37,580 nucleotides of DNA from Rubrivivax sp. (GTDB lineage Bacteria > Pseudomonadota > Gammaproteobacteria > Burkholderiales > Burkholderiaceae_C), in assembly GCA_016789955.1 (NCBI GenBank), contig JAEUPB010000014.1, positions 1-37,580 on the forward strand, in the 5' to 3' direction. The notes under the pieces are model-generated. The model was not told where the DNA came from, did not search any database, and worked only from the letters and a program-made list of their open reading frames with translations. The translations under genes and the position numbers were made by a program. Shown here one piece after another: positions 17,674 to 25,760 of the stretch. Numbering within the stretch: position 1 is the first letter of the stretch; each line of letters begins with the position of its first letter.

Positions 17674-18558
17674 GTGAGCGACGCGCACAGGATCCCGCCG
17701 CGCGCCCTCGCGTGGGTGGCGGTGCTCACGCTGCTTTGGGGCACGAACTGGATGCTGTTCCCGCTGGCGGTGCGCGAGGTGTCGGTGTGGACCTTTCGCG
17801 CGGTGTCGATGATCGGCAGCGGCCTCGTGCTGCTGGCCGTGGCACGTGCGCGCGGGCTGTCGCTGGTGGTGCCGCGCGCGCTGCGCGGGCGCATCGCGCT
17901 GGCGGCGTTGCTGAACCTGACGCTGTGGAACATCGCCAGCACCTACGCCTCGCTGATGATCCCGTCGGGGCAGGCGGCGCTGCTGGGCTTCACGATGCCC
18001 CTGTGGTCGGCGCTGATCACCTGGGCCGTGCTGCACGAGCCGATCACGCGGCGCATGCTGGTCGCGCTGGCGCTGGGCGCGGCCGGCGTCGGGCTGCTGA
18101 TGTGGCGCAGCCTGCCCGCCTACGCGCAGGCGCCGCTGGGGGTGTCGCTGGGGTTGCTGTCGGCCGTCGGGTGGGCGGTGGGCACGCTGGTGCTCAAGCG
18201 CAGCGGGGCCACCGTCGTGCCGCCGCTGGTGCTCACGGGCTGGCAGATGCTGATCGGCGTGCTGCCGATCCTCGTCGGCGCCTTCGCATTCGCCGGCAGC
18301 GGGCCGTTCTGGCCGTCGTGGGGCAGCGTGGCCGTGCTCGTCTACATCACGCTGGTGCCGGTGACCCTGGGCAACCTGGCGTGGGTCTCGGTGGTGACGC
18401 TGGTGCCGGCCAACGTCGCCGGGTTGTCGTCGGTGCTGGTGCCGGTGGTGGCGATGGTCGCCGGTGCGATCGTGCACGGCGAACCGCTGGGCCCGGTGCA
18501 GTGGGCGGCGATGGCCTGCTGCGGCGGCGCGACCGCGCTGGTGCTGCTGCGCCGTTGA
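17674..18558 (+). CDS. EamA-family (DMT) transporter
   Basis: This is a drug/metabolite transporter superfamily permease with two EamA repeats; 294 residues and about ten hydrophobic helices. The first opens V-A-V-L-T-L-L-W-G-T-N-W. Each half ends with the usual G-E/H-E-P motif: V-L-H-E-P-I-T-R-R-M in the first repeat, and A-I-V-H-G-E-P-L-G-P-V-Q in the second. The start is GTG at 17674 (M-S-D-A-H-R). Substrate cannot be inferred; members export amino acids, metabolites or drugs. It precedes a small DUF1801-like gene after 25 bases on the same strand. Confidence 0.9.
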   Translation: MSDAHRIPPRALAWVAVLTLLWGTNWMLFPLAVREVSVWTFRAVSMIGSGLVLLAVARARGLSLVVPRALRGRIALAALLNLTLWNIASTYASLMIPSGQAALLGFTMPLWSALITWAVLHEPITRRMLVALALGAAGVGLLMWRSLPAYAQAPLGVSLGLLSAVGWAVGTLVLKRSGATVVPPLVLTGWQMLIGVLPILVGAFAFAGSGPFWPSWGSVAVLVYITLVPVTLGNLAWVSVVTLVPANVAGLSSVLVPVVAMVAGAIVHGEPLGPVQWAAMACCGGATALVLLRR

Positions 18559-18583
18559 CGGCCCGCCGTGGCATGCTCGTGCG

Positions 18584-18889
18584 ATGCCGAGCCGCCGCGC
18601 CCCCGCCGCCGCCCCGCCGCACGCCGGCGAGGCCGAGTCGCGCTTGGCCGCCTTGTTCTTCATGAAGGGCGCCGCGCTGCCCGACCCGGGGCGGCTGCTC
18701 GGCGGCAGCGGCCGCACCGTGCGCAGCATCCGGCTGCGCGGGCCGGAGGACCTCGATCGCCCGGCCTTCCTGGCGCTGATCGCCGCGGCACGTGCGGCGG
18801 CACGGGTGTCGTTCGACGCCGCGCCCCCGGTGGCGCCGGTGATCAAGTCGGTGGCGGCCGTGCAGCGGCCGCGCCGGCCGGACCGCTGA
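18584..18889 (+). CDS. small protein resembling the C-terminal half of DUF1801, possibly truncated
   Basis: This 101-residue protein resembles the end of DUF1801 (YdhG-like) proteins. The stretch A-A-L-F-F-M-K-G-A-A-L-P-D-P, then L-L-G-G-S-G-R-T-V-R-S-I-R-L-R, E-D-L-D-R-P-A-F and A-L-I-A-A-A matches the pattern 'gFF.Ga.LPDp..LLeGsGk.mRhVkl....dld..al..Li.aA'. DUF1801 proteins are usually about 120-150 residues. The N-terminal strands are missing, replaced by a short Ala/Pro/Arg stretch, and upstream DNA in this frame does not supply them. It may be a shortened relic that is still translated. Its TGA overlaps the ATG of the radical SAM gene by one base, so coupling could maintain it. Confidence 0.6.
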   Translation: MPSRRAPAAAPPHAGEAESRLAALFFMKGAALPDPGRLLGGSGRTVRSIRLRGPEDLDRPAFLALIAAARAAARVSFDAAPPVAPVIKSVAAVQRPRRPDR

Positions 18890-19959
18890 TGCGCCACCTC
18901 CTCGACCTGCAAGCGCAACTGCGCACGCTCGGCGCGGCGCCGGTGCACGAGGCGCGCGTGCTGCGGTTGTGGTCGCGCGCGCTGCCGCAGCAGCACGGCC
19001 GGCGGCGCCTCGAGGACTTCCTGCCGCGCACGCTGCGCGATGCGCTTCCGGTGCTCACCGCCGAGTGGGCCGGCCTGGCACGGCTGCGCTCGATGCACCC
19101 GGCGGCCGACGGTTCGGCGCGCCTGCTCGTCACCCTGGCCGATGGGCAGACCGTGGAAGCGGTGCTGCTGCCCGGCCGCGGGCCGAAGGCCAAGGCGGGG
19201 CTGTGCGTGTCGTCGCAGGTGGGCTGCGCGGTGGGTTGCCGCTTCTGCATGACCGGCGTGGGCGGCCTGGCGCGGCAGCTCGGCAGCGCCGAGATCGTCG
19301 CGCAGGTGGTGCTGGCGCGCACGCTGCGGCCGGTGCACAAGGTCGTGTTCATGGGCATGGGCGAGCCGGCGCACAACCTCGACGCGGTGCTCGATGCCAT
19401 CACGCTGCTTGGCACGCACGGCGGCATCGGGCACAAGGACCTGGTGTTCTCCACGGTCGGCGACGAACGTGCCTTCGAGCGGCTGCACGCCTCCGTGGTG
19501 AAACCTGCGCTGGCGCTGTCGCTGCACACCACGCAGGCCGCGCTGCGGGAAGAGCTGTTGCCGCGCGCGCCGCGCTGGCAGCCGCGCGAGCTGGTCGAAC
19601 GCGCGCTGGGCTACGCGCAGGCCAGCGGCTACCCGCTGCAGGTGCAGTGGACGCTGCTCGACGGCGTGAACGACGGCGACGACGAGGTCGAGATGCTCGG
19701 CGCGTGGCTGGCGCGACGGCCCGCGATGGTCAACCTGATTCCGTGGAACGCGGTGGACGGGCTGCCGATGCGCCGCCCGTCGCCCGAGCGCGTGGTGGCG
19801 ATGGCGCGCGCGCTGAACGCGCGCGGCGTGCTGACGCGGCTGCGGCAATCGGCCGGGCAGGACGTCGAAGGCGGCTGCGGCCAGTTGCGCTCGCGCGAGG
19901 TGCAGCCGCTGCGCGTGATGCGCCCGGCGCGCATGCCTCCGACGGTCACGGGCAGTTGA
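18889..19959 (+). CDS. RlmN-family radical SAM methyltransferase (paralogue)
   Basis: This is a radical SAM protein of the RlmN/Cfr family, which methylates C2 or C8 of an adenine in 23S rRNA (RlmN also modifies some tRNAs); 356 residues. The [4Fe-4S] motif C-A-V-G-C-R-F-C gives Cys113, Cys117 and Cys120, preceded by L-C-V-S-S-Q-V-G. The SAM motif G-M-G-E-P is at 156-160, followed by S-L-H-T-T, L-D-G-V-N-D and V-N-L-I-P-W-N. The methyl-carrying cysteine is Cys330 in G-Q-D-V-E-G-G-C-G-Q-L. All catalytic residues are present. The protein is more divergent than housekeeping RlmN and lacks the ndk/pilF/ispG neighbourhood, so it is probably a second copy. It starts in a one-base overlap with the DUF1801-like gene and ends 14 bases inside the convergent gene. 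Confidence 0.88.
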   Translation: MRHLLDLQAQLRTLGAAPVHEARVLRLWSRALPQQHGRRRLEDFLPRTLRDALPVLTAEWAGLARLRSMHPAADGSARLLVTLADGQTVEAVLLPGRGPKAKAGLCVSSQVGCAVGCRFCMTGVGGLARQLGSAEIVAQVVLARTLRPVHKVVFMGMGEPAHNLDAVLDAITLLGTHGGIGHKDLVFSTVGDERAFERLHASVVKPALALSLHTTQAALREELLPRAPRWQPRELVERALGYAQASGYPLQVQWTLLDGVNDGDDEVEMLGAWLARRPAMVNLIPWNAVDGLPMRRPSPERVVAMARALNARGVLTRLRQSAGQDVEGGCGQLRSREVQPLRVMRPARMPPTVTGS

Positions 19960-20434
19960 GCAGCGCCCCGGCGGTGCTGCACAGGCCACGCGGGCCGAGC
20001 AGCTGAGGACCCGCGCGCTGCAGCCGCGTGCCGTCGCTGGCCCAGCAACCGGTGGTGTCGCAGGCGGTGATCGTCACCGGCGCGCGGGGTGCCGGCACTG
20101 CCATCGTCGGGCCCGGTACGCTGGGGGGCGGCCGGGCCGGCGCCACCGTCGCCAGCGGCACGGCGATCGGCGGCCGCATCGAGGGTTGAGCCGGCCGTGG
20201 CGGATCGGGCGGGCCGGCGAGGCAGACCTGCGCGGCCTGACGGCGGGCGGCGGTCAGCGCCGCGGGCATGGCGCCCGAAGCGCCCTCAGCGGGCGGCGCG
20301 GGGGCCTCCCGCTCGGCCCGTTCCAGCGCGGCGAGGGCCTCGCGGCAGGCTGGCGCGCGCAGCGGGTCGCCATCGGTGCCCGCGGCCCGGGCCGGCACAG
20401 CGGCGACCAGCGTCGCCGCCACAGCCCAGGCCAT
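19946..20434 (-). CDS. hypothetical secreted protein with C-terminal cysteines
   Basis: This 162-residue protein is of unrecognised family. A signal peptide is clear: M-A-W-A-V-A-A-T-L-V-A-A-V-P-A-R-A, then A-G-T-D-G-D. The mature N-terminal part is Ala/Glu/Arg-rich with two cysteines. A Pro-rich linker of about 40 residues follows, then a short C-terminal domain with four cysteines (I-T-A-C-D-T-T-G-C-W-A, and G-L-C-S-T-A-G-A-L-L-N-C-P). The cysteines could form disulfides in the periplasm. The start at 20434 gives the canonical signal. It lies 25 bases after the 1-Cys peroxiredoxin gene, likely in one transcript. Its end overlaps the end of the RlmN-like gene on the other strand by 14 bases. 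Confidence 0.75.
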   Translation of the reverse strand: MAWAVAATLVAAVPARAAGTDGDPLRAPACREALAALERAEREAPAPPAEGASGAMPAALTAARRQAAQVCLAGPPDPPRPAQPSMRPPIAVPLATVAPARPPPSVPGPTMAVPAPRAPVTITACDTTGCWASDGTRLQRAGPQLLGPRGLCSTAGALLNCP

Positions 20435-20459
20435 GGCCCGTCCCGCGCGACGCAGCGCC

Positions 20460-21122
20460 TCAGCGCCCCGGTTGCTTGACGATGCGCAGGTAGGGCTTGG
20501 GGGCACGCCAGCCCTCGGGGAAGAGCTTCTTCGCGTCGTCGTCGGAGACCGAGCCGGCGATGATGACGTCCTCGCCCGGCTTCCAGTTCGCCGGCGTGGC
20601 CACCTTGTGCTGCGCGGTGAGCTGGATCGAGTCGATGACGCGCAGGATCTCGTCGAAGTTGCGGCCGCTGGTCATCGGGTAGGTCATCATCATCTTGATG
20701 CGCTTGTCGGGCCCGATCACGAACACCGAGCGCACGGTGGCGTTGGTGGCGGCGGTGCGGCCCGTGGCCGTGCCCGGCTCCTCGGCCGGCAGCATGTTGT
20801 AGAGCTTGGCCACCGCGAGGTCGTGGTCGCCGATCATCGGGTACTTGGGCAGGTGACCCTGCGTCTCCTCGATGTCGCGCGCCCAGCGGTGGTGGTCGTC
20901 CACGGCGTCCACCGACAGGCCGATCAGCTTGGTATTGCGGCGAGTGAACTCCGGCTCGATGCGGGCCATGTAGCCGAGCTCGGTGGTGCACACCGGCGTG
21001 AAGTCCTTCGGGTGCGAGAACAGCACCGCCCACTGGTCGCCGATCCACTCGTGGAAGTCGATCGGGCCGTGCGTGGTGGCGGCCTTGAAGTTGGGGGCGA
21101 TGTCGTTGATGCGCAGGGACAT
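20460..21122 (-). CDS. 1-Cys peroxiredoxin (Prx6 family)
   Basis: This is a Prx6-type peroxiredoxin that reduces H2O2 and alkyl hydroperoxides; 220 residues. The active-site motif is H-P-K-D-F-T-P-V-C-T-T-E-L with peroxidatic Cys45. No resolving cysteine is seen later in the protein. The C-terminal Prx domain shows N-W-K-P-G-E-D-V-I-I and P-Y-L-R-I-V-K, as in the family. The start M-S-L-R-I-N-D-I-A-P-N-F at 21122 has an AAAGG ribosome site; an upstream in-frame ATG would add a non-homologous 16 residues. It is the first gene of a two-gene unit with the secreted cysteine protein. The region upstream is a decayed gene. Confidence 0.94.
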   Translation of the reverse strand: MSLRINDIAPNFKAATTHGPIDFHEWIGDQWAVLFSHPKDFTPVCTTELGYMARIEPEFTRRNTKLIGLSVDAVDDHHRWARDIEETQGHLPKYPMIGDHDLAVAKLYNMLPAEEPGTATGRTAATNATVRSVFVIGPDKRIKMMMTYPMTSGRNFDEILRVIDSIQLTAQHKVATPANWKPGEDVIIAGSVSDDDAKKLFPEGWRAPKPYLRIVKQPGR

Positions 21123-21209
21123 GGCGTCGGCCTTTCGTGTGGAGGGGCCCGCGACGGCGGGCGCACGCATTAGACGACTGCCTCACATCGCCGACAAGCC
21201 GGCAGGGGC

Positions 21210-21480
21210 GTGGCCGACCGGCTCGGCACCTGGCTGGGCCAGCCGGTGGTGATCGACTACAAGGCCGGTCATCAACCCGGCCATCTACACGAAGCTGCCG
21301 TACCGGACGCTTGAAGGACTTCGTGCCGGTGGCGCGCACGGCGCAGCAGCCGCCGGCGGTGGTCGTGACGGCGGCATCAGCCACCTGGTGCCCGGGATGT
21401 TCAAGCAGGCCACCGGCACCTTCACGACGATGATCGAGGCCGGCATCCCGAAGTTCGAGGCGGACGGCTGCGGGCTCGTC
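21210..21480 (+). pseudogene. decayed Bug/tctC solute-binding protein gene
   Basis: Pieces of a Bug-family (TctC) binding protein occur in order on the plus strand but in shifting frames. V-A-D-R-L-G-T-W-L-G-Q-P-V-V-I-D-Y-K-A-G begins at 21210. I-N-P-A-I-Y-T-K-L-P-Y-R-T starts at 21271 in another frame. L-K-D-F-V-P-V-A-R-T-A follows in the third. F-K-Q-A-T-G-T and then M-I-E-A-G-I-P-K-F-E-A-D-G lie near 21395-21470. In intact Bug proteins these segments are separated by stretches missing here, so there are several frameshifts and internal deletions. The signal peptide and the C-terminal end are absent. It fills the 359-base gap between the Prx6 and DUF1203 genes. Confidence 0.85.
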
Positions 21481-21481
21481 C

Positions 21482-21949
21482 TCACGCGCGCTCGATGCGC
21501 GCCGCGTAGCAGCCGCGCTTGGCGTAGTGCGCGTGCACGTAGGCGATGGCCGGCTGCGCCAGCAGTCGCTCGATGAGCGGCTCGACCTCGGCTCCGTCGA
21601 CGATGTCGGCGTCGACCATCATGCCGGCCGCGTCGAAGCCGCGCAGGGAGAGCATCCGGCGCCGCAGCACCGCGGGCACCACGCCCACGGCGTCGTAGCG
21701 CGCGGTGGCCCCTTCGAGCACGTAGACCGCGTGCGCCGATCGGTACGGGCTCTCCGCGCCCTGGTGCAGGTGGTTCACGAGCAGCACGGTCTCGCCCGGC
21801 TCGGCCTCGCGCAGCTCGATGCGGTCGGGGAAGCCGGGGCTGCTGTCGCACACCACACGGCGGGCGCGGTGCGCCACGAGCGCGTCGTCGGGCAGGCCCC
21901 AGAGCGGGCGGAACGGGTCGGGGGGCAGGCCGGTGATGCGGAAGGTCAT
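21482..21949 (-). CDS. DUF1203 domain protein
   Basis: This 155-residue cytosolic protein matches the DUF1203 pattern. It starts [13 protein letters not shown], followed by [45 protein letters not shown], and an end with [18 protein letters not shown]. The family has no established function. The ATG at 21949 fits the family N-terminus. It is divergent from the DUF418 gene across 164 bases. Its 3' end abuts the decayed tctC gene. Confidence 0.88.
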   Translation of the reverse strand: MTFRITGLPPDPFRPLWGLPDDALVAHRARRVVCDSSPGFPDRIELREAEPGETVLLVNHLHQGAESPYRSAHAVYVLEGATARYDAVGVVPAVLRRRMLSLRGFDAAGMMVDADIVDGAEVEPLIERLLAQPAIAYVHAHYAKRGCYAARIERA

Positions 21950-22113
21950 GGTCGGGTGGATCGTTGGAGGAGGGCGCCATCGTGGCCCGCCTCGCGGCTG
22001 CCGGCTCGCCGTTAACGGACGCGGGATTCGCGCAGGAGTGTGGCGCGGCGGCCGGCGGAACGTCAGCATCCTGGGGGATTGCCAGCGCCGCGCCGCAGGG
22101 CCAGCATCCGCCG

Positions 22114-23373
22114 ATGAGCACCACCGCACCGCTGCCCGTCTCCGAGCGCATCGCCGTGCTCGACATCCTGCGCGGCTTCGCGCTGATGGGCATCCTGATC
22201 ATGAACATGCCGGGCTTCAGCAGCTCGTTCTTCGCCGAGGCCGATGGTTCGCACCTGTGGCCCGGGCGCCTGGACCAGCTCGCCGAGGAACTGCGCGACA
22301 TGCTGTTCTCGGGCAAGTTCAACAGCATGTTCAGCCTGCTCTTCGGCATCGGCTTCACGATCCAGTACCGCCGCATGCAGGAGCGTCTGGGCGACGGTGC
22401 CACCGCGCTGTACCTGCGCCGGCTGATCGTTCTGTTCGTGTTCGGTGTCGTGCACGCCTGCGTGTTCTGGCCCGGCGACGTGCTGCACATGTACGCGATC
22501 CTCGGCCTCGTGCTGATGCTGCCGCTGCGCCGCGTGGGCGACCGCGGTGTGATGGTGCTGATCGGCGCCTGCCTGCTGTATCCGGCGGTCTCGGGCGTGC
22601 TGCGCGTGCTGCTGATGACGCCGGACGTGGTGGCTCGCCGGGTGGCCGACGCCAAGGCCATGGAAGCGCTGGACAACCTCGCCTACGGCCAGGGCAGCTT
22701 CATCGACATGGTTGCTCAGAACACGCGCACCATGGCCTTCGGCCTGCGCGACGGCTGGGCCTTGTGGGGCGAACTGGGCAGCTTCGTGATGTTCGGGCTG
22801 ACGATGCTCATCGGCGCGCTGGCCGGGCGCCGGCGCTGGGCCGAGCGCATCCCCGAGCTGATGCCGCAGATCCGCCGCGCCACCGTGTGGGCGCTGGTGC
22901 TGGGCCTGGGCTGCGGCGCGCTGTTCACGCTGATCTTCCACTTCAACCGCGTGCCCGGGCCCTCGCCGATCAAGGTGCTGGGCAGCGTGGCGTACTGGGT
23001 CTCGCGTGTGGCGATGATGGTGTTCTACGTGCTCGTCATCGTGCGCCTGGCGCAGCGGCCGGGCCCGCAGCGCTGGCTGGCGGCGATGGGCATCGCAGGG
23101 CGGATGCCGCTCACCAACTACCTGATGCAGACGGCGATCTGCCTCGTGATCTTCAAGCACTGGGGCCTGGGCCTGTGGATGCAGGTCGGGCCGGCCGCGG
23201 GGCTCGTGCTGGCGCTGGCGATCTTCTTCGTGATCCAGGTGCCGTGGAGCCGCTGGTGGCTGGCGCGCCACGAGCGCGGGCCGCTGGAGGCGCTGTGGGC
23301 GTGGCTGACCTACGGCCGCACGGCGGCCGGCGCCGAGGGCGCTCCGGCGGTGGGGACCGTTCAGCGCCGTTGA
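22114..23373 (+). CDS. DUF418 multi-pass membrane protein
   Basis: This 419-residue integral membrane protein belongs to the DUF418 family. Its opening [19 protein letters not shown] is a hallmark, as is the following [17 protein letters not shown]. About ten hydrophobic helices are visible. The C-terminal DUF418 region contains [12 protein letters not shown] and ends with [13 protein letters not shown] and [13 protein letters not shown]. Function is unknown; some members are annotated as putative transporters. ATG at 22114 is preferred because the hallmark begins 10 residues later, although its ribosome site is weak. It is followed after 86 bases by wrbA. Confidence 0.9.
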   Translation: MSTTAPLPVSERIAVLDILRGFALMGILIMNMPGFSSSFFAEADGSHLWPGRLDQLAEELRDMLFSGKFNSMFSLLFGIGFTIQYRRMQERLGDGATALYLRRLIVLFVFGVVHACVFWPGDVLHMYAILGLVLMLPLRRVGDRGVMVLIGACLLYPAVSGVLRVLLMTPDVVARRVADAKAMEALDNLAYGQGSFIDMVAQNTRTMAFGLRDGWALWGELGSFVMFGLTMLIGALAGRRRWAERIPELMPQIRRATVWALVLGLGCGALFTLIFHFNRVPGPSPIKVLGSVAYWVSRVAMMVFYVLVIVRLAQRPGPQRWLAAMGIAGRMPLTNYLMQTAICLVIFKHWGLGLWMQVGPAAGLVLALAIFFVIQVPWSRWWLARHERGPLEALWAWLTYGRTAAGAEGAPAVGTVQRR

Positions 23374-23459
23374 AGGCCGCGTACACGGCGATTCACCGGC
23401 CGGCGCACGGGGCGCCCGAAGAATCTCCGCCATCTCAACGATCCCCTGGGGAGCGAACG

Positions 23460-24062
23460 ATGGCAAAGGTCCTGGTCCTCTACTACAGCAGCTACGGCCA
23501 CATCGAGACGATGGCGCACGCCGTGGCCGAAGGCGCCCGCTCGGCCGGCGCGCAGGTCGACGTGAAGCGCGTGCCCGAGCTGGTGCCGGCCGACGTGGCG
23601 GTGAAGTCGCACTTCAAGGTCGACCAGGCGGCGCCGGTGGCCACGGTGGACGAACTCGCCGGCTACGACGCGATCATCCTCGGCGTGCCCACGCGCTTCG
23701 GCAACATGGCCGCGCAGATGAAGAACTTCCTAGACCAGACCGGCGGCCTGTGGGCCACAGGCAAGCTGGTCGGCAAGGTCGGTTCGGTGTTCACCAGCAC
23801 CGCCACGCAGCATGGCGGGCAGGAGAGCACGATCCTGTCGACGCACACGGTGCTGCTGCACCACGGCATGGTGATCGTCGGGCTGCCGTACGCCTGGCAG
23901 GGCCAGATGACGCTGGCCGAGATCAGCGGCGGCTCGCCCTACGGCGCGTCGACCATCGCGGCCGGCGACGGCAGCCGCCAGCCTTCGGCCAACGAACTGG
24001 CCGGCGCGCAGTACCAGGGCGCGCACGTGGCGCGCATCGCGGCGAAGCTGGCCGCGGGCTGA
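23460..24062 (+). CDS. wrbA: NAD(P)H:quinone oxidoreductase, WrbA type
   Basis: This is a flavodoxin-like FMN protein of the WrbA family, a two-electron quinone reductase that limits redox cycling; 200 residues, the normal length. The phosphate-binding segment is Y-Y-S-S-Y-G-H-I-E at 8-16. The family motif [18 protein letters not shown] is followed by [13 protein letters not shown] and [18 protein letters not shown] ribosome site lies 6 bases before the ATG. It sits after the DUF418 gene and converges with the lysE-type gene 34 bases downstream. Confidence 0.96.
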   Translation: MAKVLVLYYSSYGHIETMAHAVAEGARSAGAQVDVKRVPELVPADVAVKSHFKVDQAAPVATVDELAGYDAIILGVPTRFGNMAAQMKNFLDQTGGLWATGKLVGKVGSVFTSTATQHGGQESTILSTHTVLLHHGMVIVGLPYAWQGQMTLAEISGGSPYGASTIAAGDGSRQPSANELAGAQYQGAHVARIAAKLAAG

Positions 24063-24096
24063 GTCGGCTCCGCGCGGCGTCGGGGGAGCCGGTCTC

Positions 24097-24759
24097 TCAG
24101 CCGGTGACCAGCGACACCGCGATCGCCACCATCGTCAGCGCGATGATCCCGTCGAGTACGCGCCACGCCGCGGGCTTGCGGAACAGCGGCTGCAGCAGCC
24201 GCGCGCCGTAGCCCAGGCCCGCGAACCAGGTCGCGCTGGCCAGCGCCGCGCCACCGACGAAGGCGGCCGGCGACGGCTGCTGCGCGCCCACCGTGCCGGC
24301 CAGCAGCACGGTGTCGAGGTACACATGGGGATTGAGCAGCGTCACGGCGAGCGTGGCCGCGGCGGTGCGGCGCGCATCGGGCGCCGCAGGCGGCGTTGCG
24401 CCCGATGCCGCGGCCGACGTGCCGGCCTGCGCCGCGGACGCGTCCACCATGGCGCCGACTCCCTCTCCGCCGGTCGCAGGCTTCAGCGCACGGCGCAGCG
24501 AGGCCGCCGCGTAGGCCAGCAGGAAGGCTGCGCCGGCCCAGGCCGCCGCCTTCAGCAGCGTGGGATGCGCGCCCGCCGCCCGGGCGACGCCGGCGGTGCC
24601 CAGGCCGACCAGGATCGCATCGGCGGCGATGCACAGCCCGACCACGAGCCCGACGTGCAGGCGAGCCAGGCCGTGCCGCAGCACATGCAGGTTCTGCGCG
24701 CCGATCGCCACGATCAGCGTGGCCGTCAGCGCATATCCGGTGATGAAGGCGTCGGTCAT
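24097..24759 (-). CDS. argO: LysE/ArgO-type basic amino acid exporter
   Basis: This is a LysE/ArgO exporter for L-arginine or L-lysine; 220 residues and about six membrane helices. The N-terminal motif T-L-I-V-A-I-G-A-Q-N-L-H-V-L-R is diagnostic, followed by C-I-A-A-D-A-I-L-V-G-L-G and, after the loop, L-L-N-P-H-V-Y-L-D-T-V. The central loop between helices 3 and 4 is long and Ala/Thr/Gly-rich, about 40 residues. It is divergently transcribed from an ArgP-type regulator with an 83-base gap, the usual arrangement for this pair. Expression is therefore probably induced by arginine or lysine through that regulator (family knowledge). Confidence 0.92.
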   Translation of the reverse strand: MTDAFITGYALTATLIVAIGAQNLHVLRHGLARLHVGLVVGLCIAADAILVGLGTAGVARAAGAHPTLLKAAAWAGAAFLLAYAAASLRRALKPATGGEGVGAMVDASAAQAGTSAAASGATPPAAPDARRTAAATLAVTLLNPHVYLDTVLLAGTVGAQQPSPAAFVGGAALASATWFAGLGYGARLLQPLFRKPAAWRVLDGIIALTMVAIAVSLVTG

Positions 24760-24814
24760 CGGGGGGCAGTCTGGCGGACGCGGGTGATGCAGTCCAGTTA
24801 AAGTCGATACAGCC

Positions 24815-24833
24815 GATGAAGAAATGCTTCATC
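24815..24833. promoter_or_regulatory. palindrome in the exporter/regulator gap, candidate ArgP site
   Basis: GATGAAG (24815-24821) and CTTCATC (24827-24833) form a perfect 7-base inverted repeat around AAATG. It lies just upstream of the argP-type start codon, in the divergent control region. The arms do not fit the T-N11-A spacing of LysR sites exactly, so the assignment is tentative. Confidence 0.4.
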
Positions 24834-24842
24834 GCACATCCG

Positions 24843-25721
24843 ATGCTCGACTACACCCTCGTCCACTCCGTCGCCGCCGTCGTGCGCGAAGGCAGCTTCG
24901 AGCGTGCCGCGCAGGCGCTGTCGATCACGCCGTCGGCGCTGTCGCAGCGCGTCAAGCTGCTCGAGGAGCGACTGGGCGCGGTGCTGATCGTGCGCGGCCG
25001 GCCGCCCCGCGCCACCGCGGTGGGCGCGCGCCTGTGCCGCCACGCGGAGCAGGTGGCGCTGCTCGAACGCGAGCTGGCGCTGGGCCTGCCCGACGCGGCC
25101 GCGCCGGCGCGGCTGCGCGTGGCGGTGAACGCCGACAGCCTGGGCTCCTGGTTCGTGCACGCGCTGGCGCGCTACGCCGCGGCCGATGCGGTGCCGGTGG
25201 ACGTGGCCGTCGACGACCAGGACCACACCGCCGGCTGGCTCGAGCGTGGCGAGGTGCTGGCGGCGGTGAGCGCGTCGCGCGCGCCGCTGCGCGGCTGCCG
25301 CAGCCTGCCGCTCGGGCGGCTGCGCTACGTGGCCACGGCGAGCCCGGCGTACGTGGCGCGGCACTTCGCGCGCGGGGTCGACGCCCGCAGCCTGGCGCAG
25401 GCGCCGATGCTGGTGTACGACGACAAGGATCGCCTGCAGCACCGCTTCGTCGAGCGCATCGCGCGGCGCGCCGTGCACCCGCCCGAGCACCGGCTGCCGT
25501 CGACGCAGGGCTTCGTCGATGCGGCGCTCGGTGGCCTGGGCTGGGGCATGAACCCGCTGCCACTGGTGCGCGAGCACCTGGCGGCGGGCCGCCTCGTCGA
25601 ACTGGTGCCGCGCCGCCCGGTGGACGTGGCGCTGCACTGGCAGGTGGCGCGGCTGGCCTTGCCGCCGCTGGAGCGGCTCACCGACGCCGTGCTGGCGACG
25701 GCCCGCGAGCGGCTGGCGTGA
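24843..25721 (+). CDS. argP: ArgP-type LysR-family regulator
   Basis: This LysR-family regulator of the ArgP (IciA) group has 292 residues. The N-terminal helix-turn-helix is in V-R-E-G-S-F-E-R-A-A-Q-A-L-S-I-T-P-S-A-L-S-Q, then V-K-L-L-E-E-R-L-G. The effector domain contains V-A-V-N-A-D-S-L-G-S-W-F, typical of ArgP, and a C-terminal segment with G-W-G-M-N-P-L-P-L-V. The ATG at 24843 (M-L-D-Y-T-L) fits the family N-terminus. An in-frame ATG at 24816 would add nine residues and lies inside the palindrome, so it is less likely. It controls the divergent exporter in response to arginine or lysine, by analogy with LysG/ArgP. Confidence 0.91.
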   Translation: MLDYTLVHSVAAVVREGSFERAAQALSITPSALSQRVKLLEERLGAVLIVRGRPPRATAVGARLCRHAEQVALLERELALGLPDAAAPARLRVAVNADSLGSWFVHALARYAAADAVPVDVAVDDQDHTAGWLERGEVLAAVSASRAPLRGCRSLPLGRLRYVATASPAYVARHFARGVDARSLAQAPMLVYDDKDRLQHRFVERIARRAVHPPEHRLPSTQGFVDAALGGLGWGMNPLPLVREHLAAGRLVELVPRRPVDVALHWQVARLALPPLERLTDAVLATARERLA

Positions 25722-25760
25722 ACGGCCGCGCGGGACCGCCTCGGCACGGCGGCGCGGCGC

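Noticed and set aside
17281-19989. Long minus-strand frame (about 900 codons)
   Set aside because: It is antisense to the EamA and RlmN-like genes, and is compositionally Arg/His/Gln-rich without motifs.
21123-21481. Mobile element remnants around the decayed tctC gene
   Set aside because: No transposase fragment, terminal inverted repeat or target duplication is visible. Simple decay explains it.
24816-24842. ATG at 24816 as the argP-type start
   Set aside because: It lies inside the palindrome and adds nine residues before the conserved LysR N-terminus.
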